This document shows, in pieces, positions 5,883 to 6,038 of a DNA stretch of 6,038 nucleotides. The stretch comes from Silvanigrellales bacterium. GTDB taxonomy: Bacteria > Bdellovibrionota_B > Oligoflexia > Silvanigrellales > Silvanigrellaceae. A program made the translations under genes and the position numbers. Each line of letters starts with the position of its first letter. Positions within the stretch are counted from its first letter, which is position 1. The notes under the pieces are model-generated. The model had not been told where the DNA came from. It searched no databases and saw nothing but the letters and a program-made list of their open reading frames with translations. The DNA is taken from the NCBI GenBank assembly GCA_028285285.1, contig JANQPW010000669.1, forward strand, positions 1 through 6,038, read 5' to 3'.

Positions 5883-6038
5883 TCATCGAGCACTCTTCCG
5901 ACAGCGCGAATGTCGGCGTCGGCGCACCTCAAAGTGCTTGATTTCATTTCCTTCTATGGTGACCCACAGCTGATCGATCACGCCGTCGAGCTCAGCATCC
6001 TGGGAGAGGGAGAGTTGAAAGCGACCCTTCACTTCGTC
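5883..6038 (-). CDS. C-terminal fragment of an unidentified protein
   Basis: A reading frame enters from the right edge of the window and runs 51 codons to TGA 5885-5883. The first 38 or so residues (DEVKGRFQLSLSQ... to ...GNEIKHFEV) look like ordinary protein with alternating hydrophobic positions. The last 13 are strikingly basic (RRRRHSRCRKSAR). That tail may be a true basic C-terminus or the result of a frameshift, because another frame over the same bases gives a more natural, helix-like sequence. No family is recognised from so short a piece. It is in the same direction as the protease gene but 116 nt from it, with a promoter and hairpin between, so the two are probably transcribed separately. 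Confidence 0.5.
   Translation of the reverse strand, partial: DEVKGRFQLSLSQDAELDGVIDQLWVTIEGNEIKHFEVRRRRHSRCRKSAR

Noticed and set aside
5869..5883. AGCTT-T/G-rich loop-AAGCT inverted repeat as a terminator
   Set aside because: The stem is only 5 bp and AT-rich, overlaps the stop codon of the right-hand reading frame, and has no T-tract placed after the stem.

Overview
The window looks like a chromosomal piece of a Gram-negative bacterium of moderate GC content. An outer-membrane-type protein, a probable exported or lipid-anchored trypsin-fold protease and a mevalonate-pathway kinase occur together, which would suit a deltaproteobacterial or Bdellovibrionota-like predator or its relatives. 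That placement is inference from gene content only; no rRNA or marker gene is present. There are no tRNAs, insertion sequences, CRISPR arrays or phage genes.

Left part (1-3255, + strand). The 3' end of a GHMP-family kinase, best read as mevalonate kinase, overlaps by 59 nt the start of a patatin-like lipid hydrolase that carries an extra N-terminal alpha/beta region. About 110 nt later comes a single-pass inner-membrane protein. It has a cytoplasmic disordered tail of repeated Asn-Ser-x-Phe-Gly units, one transmembrane helix, an acidic linker and two FN3-like periplasmic repeats. A good intrinsic terminator (3223-3255) closes this probable transcription unit.

Middle (3256-4626, + strand). 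One gene encodes an exported protein with a signal peptide, beta-strand-rich sequence and a C-terminal Phe, which fits an outer-membrane beta-barrel. It converges on the next gene with a 33-nt gap.

Right part (4627-6038, - strand). A trypsin-family (S1) serine protease has an intact His-Asp-Ser triad, an unusual primary specificity pocket and an extra C-terminal domain of about 100 residues. Upstream is a well-spaced sigma70-type promoter, with a perfect 20-bp inverted repeat lying at the predicted transcription start. The window ends inside another - strand reading frame, of which only the C-terminal 51 codons are seen.

No recognised defence or mobile system is present. The most distinctive items are the FG-repeat membrane protein, the patatin with an altered oxyanion-loop residue, and the palindrome at the protease transcription start.
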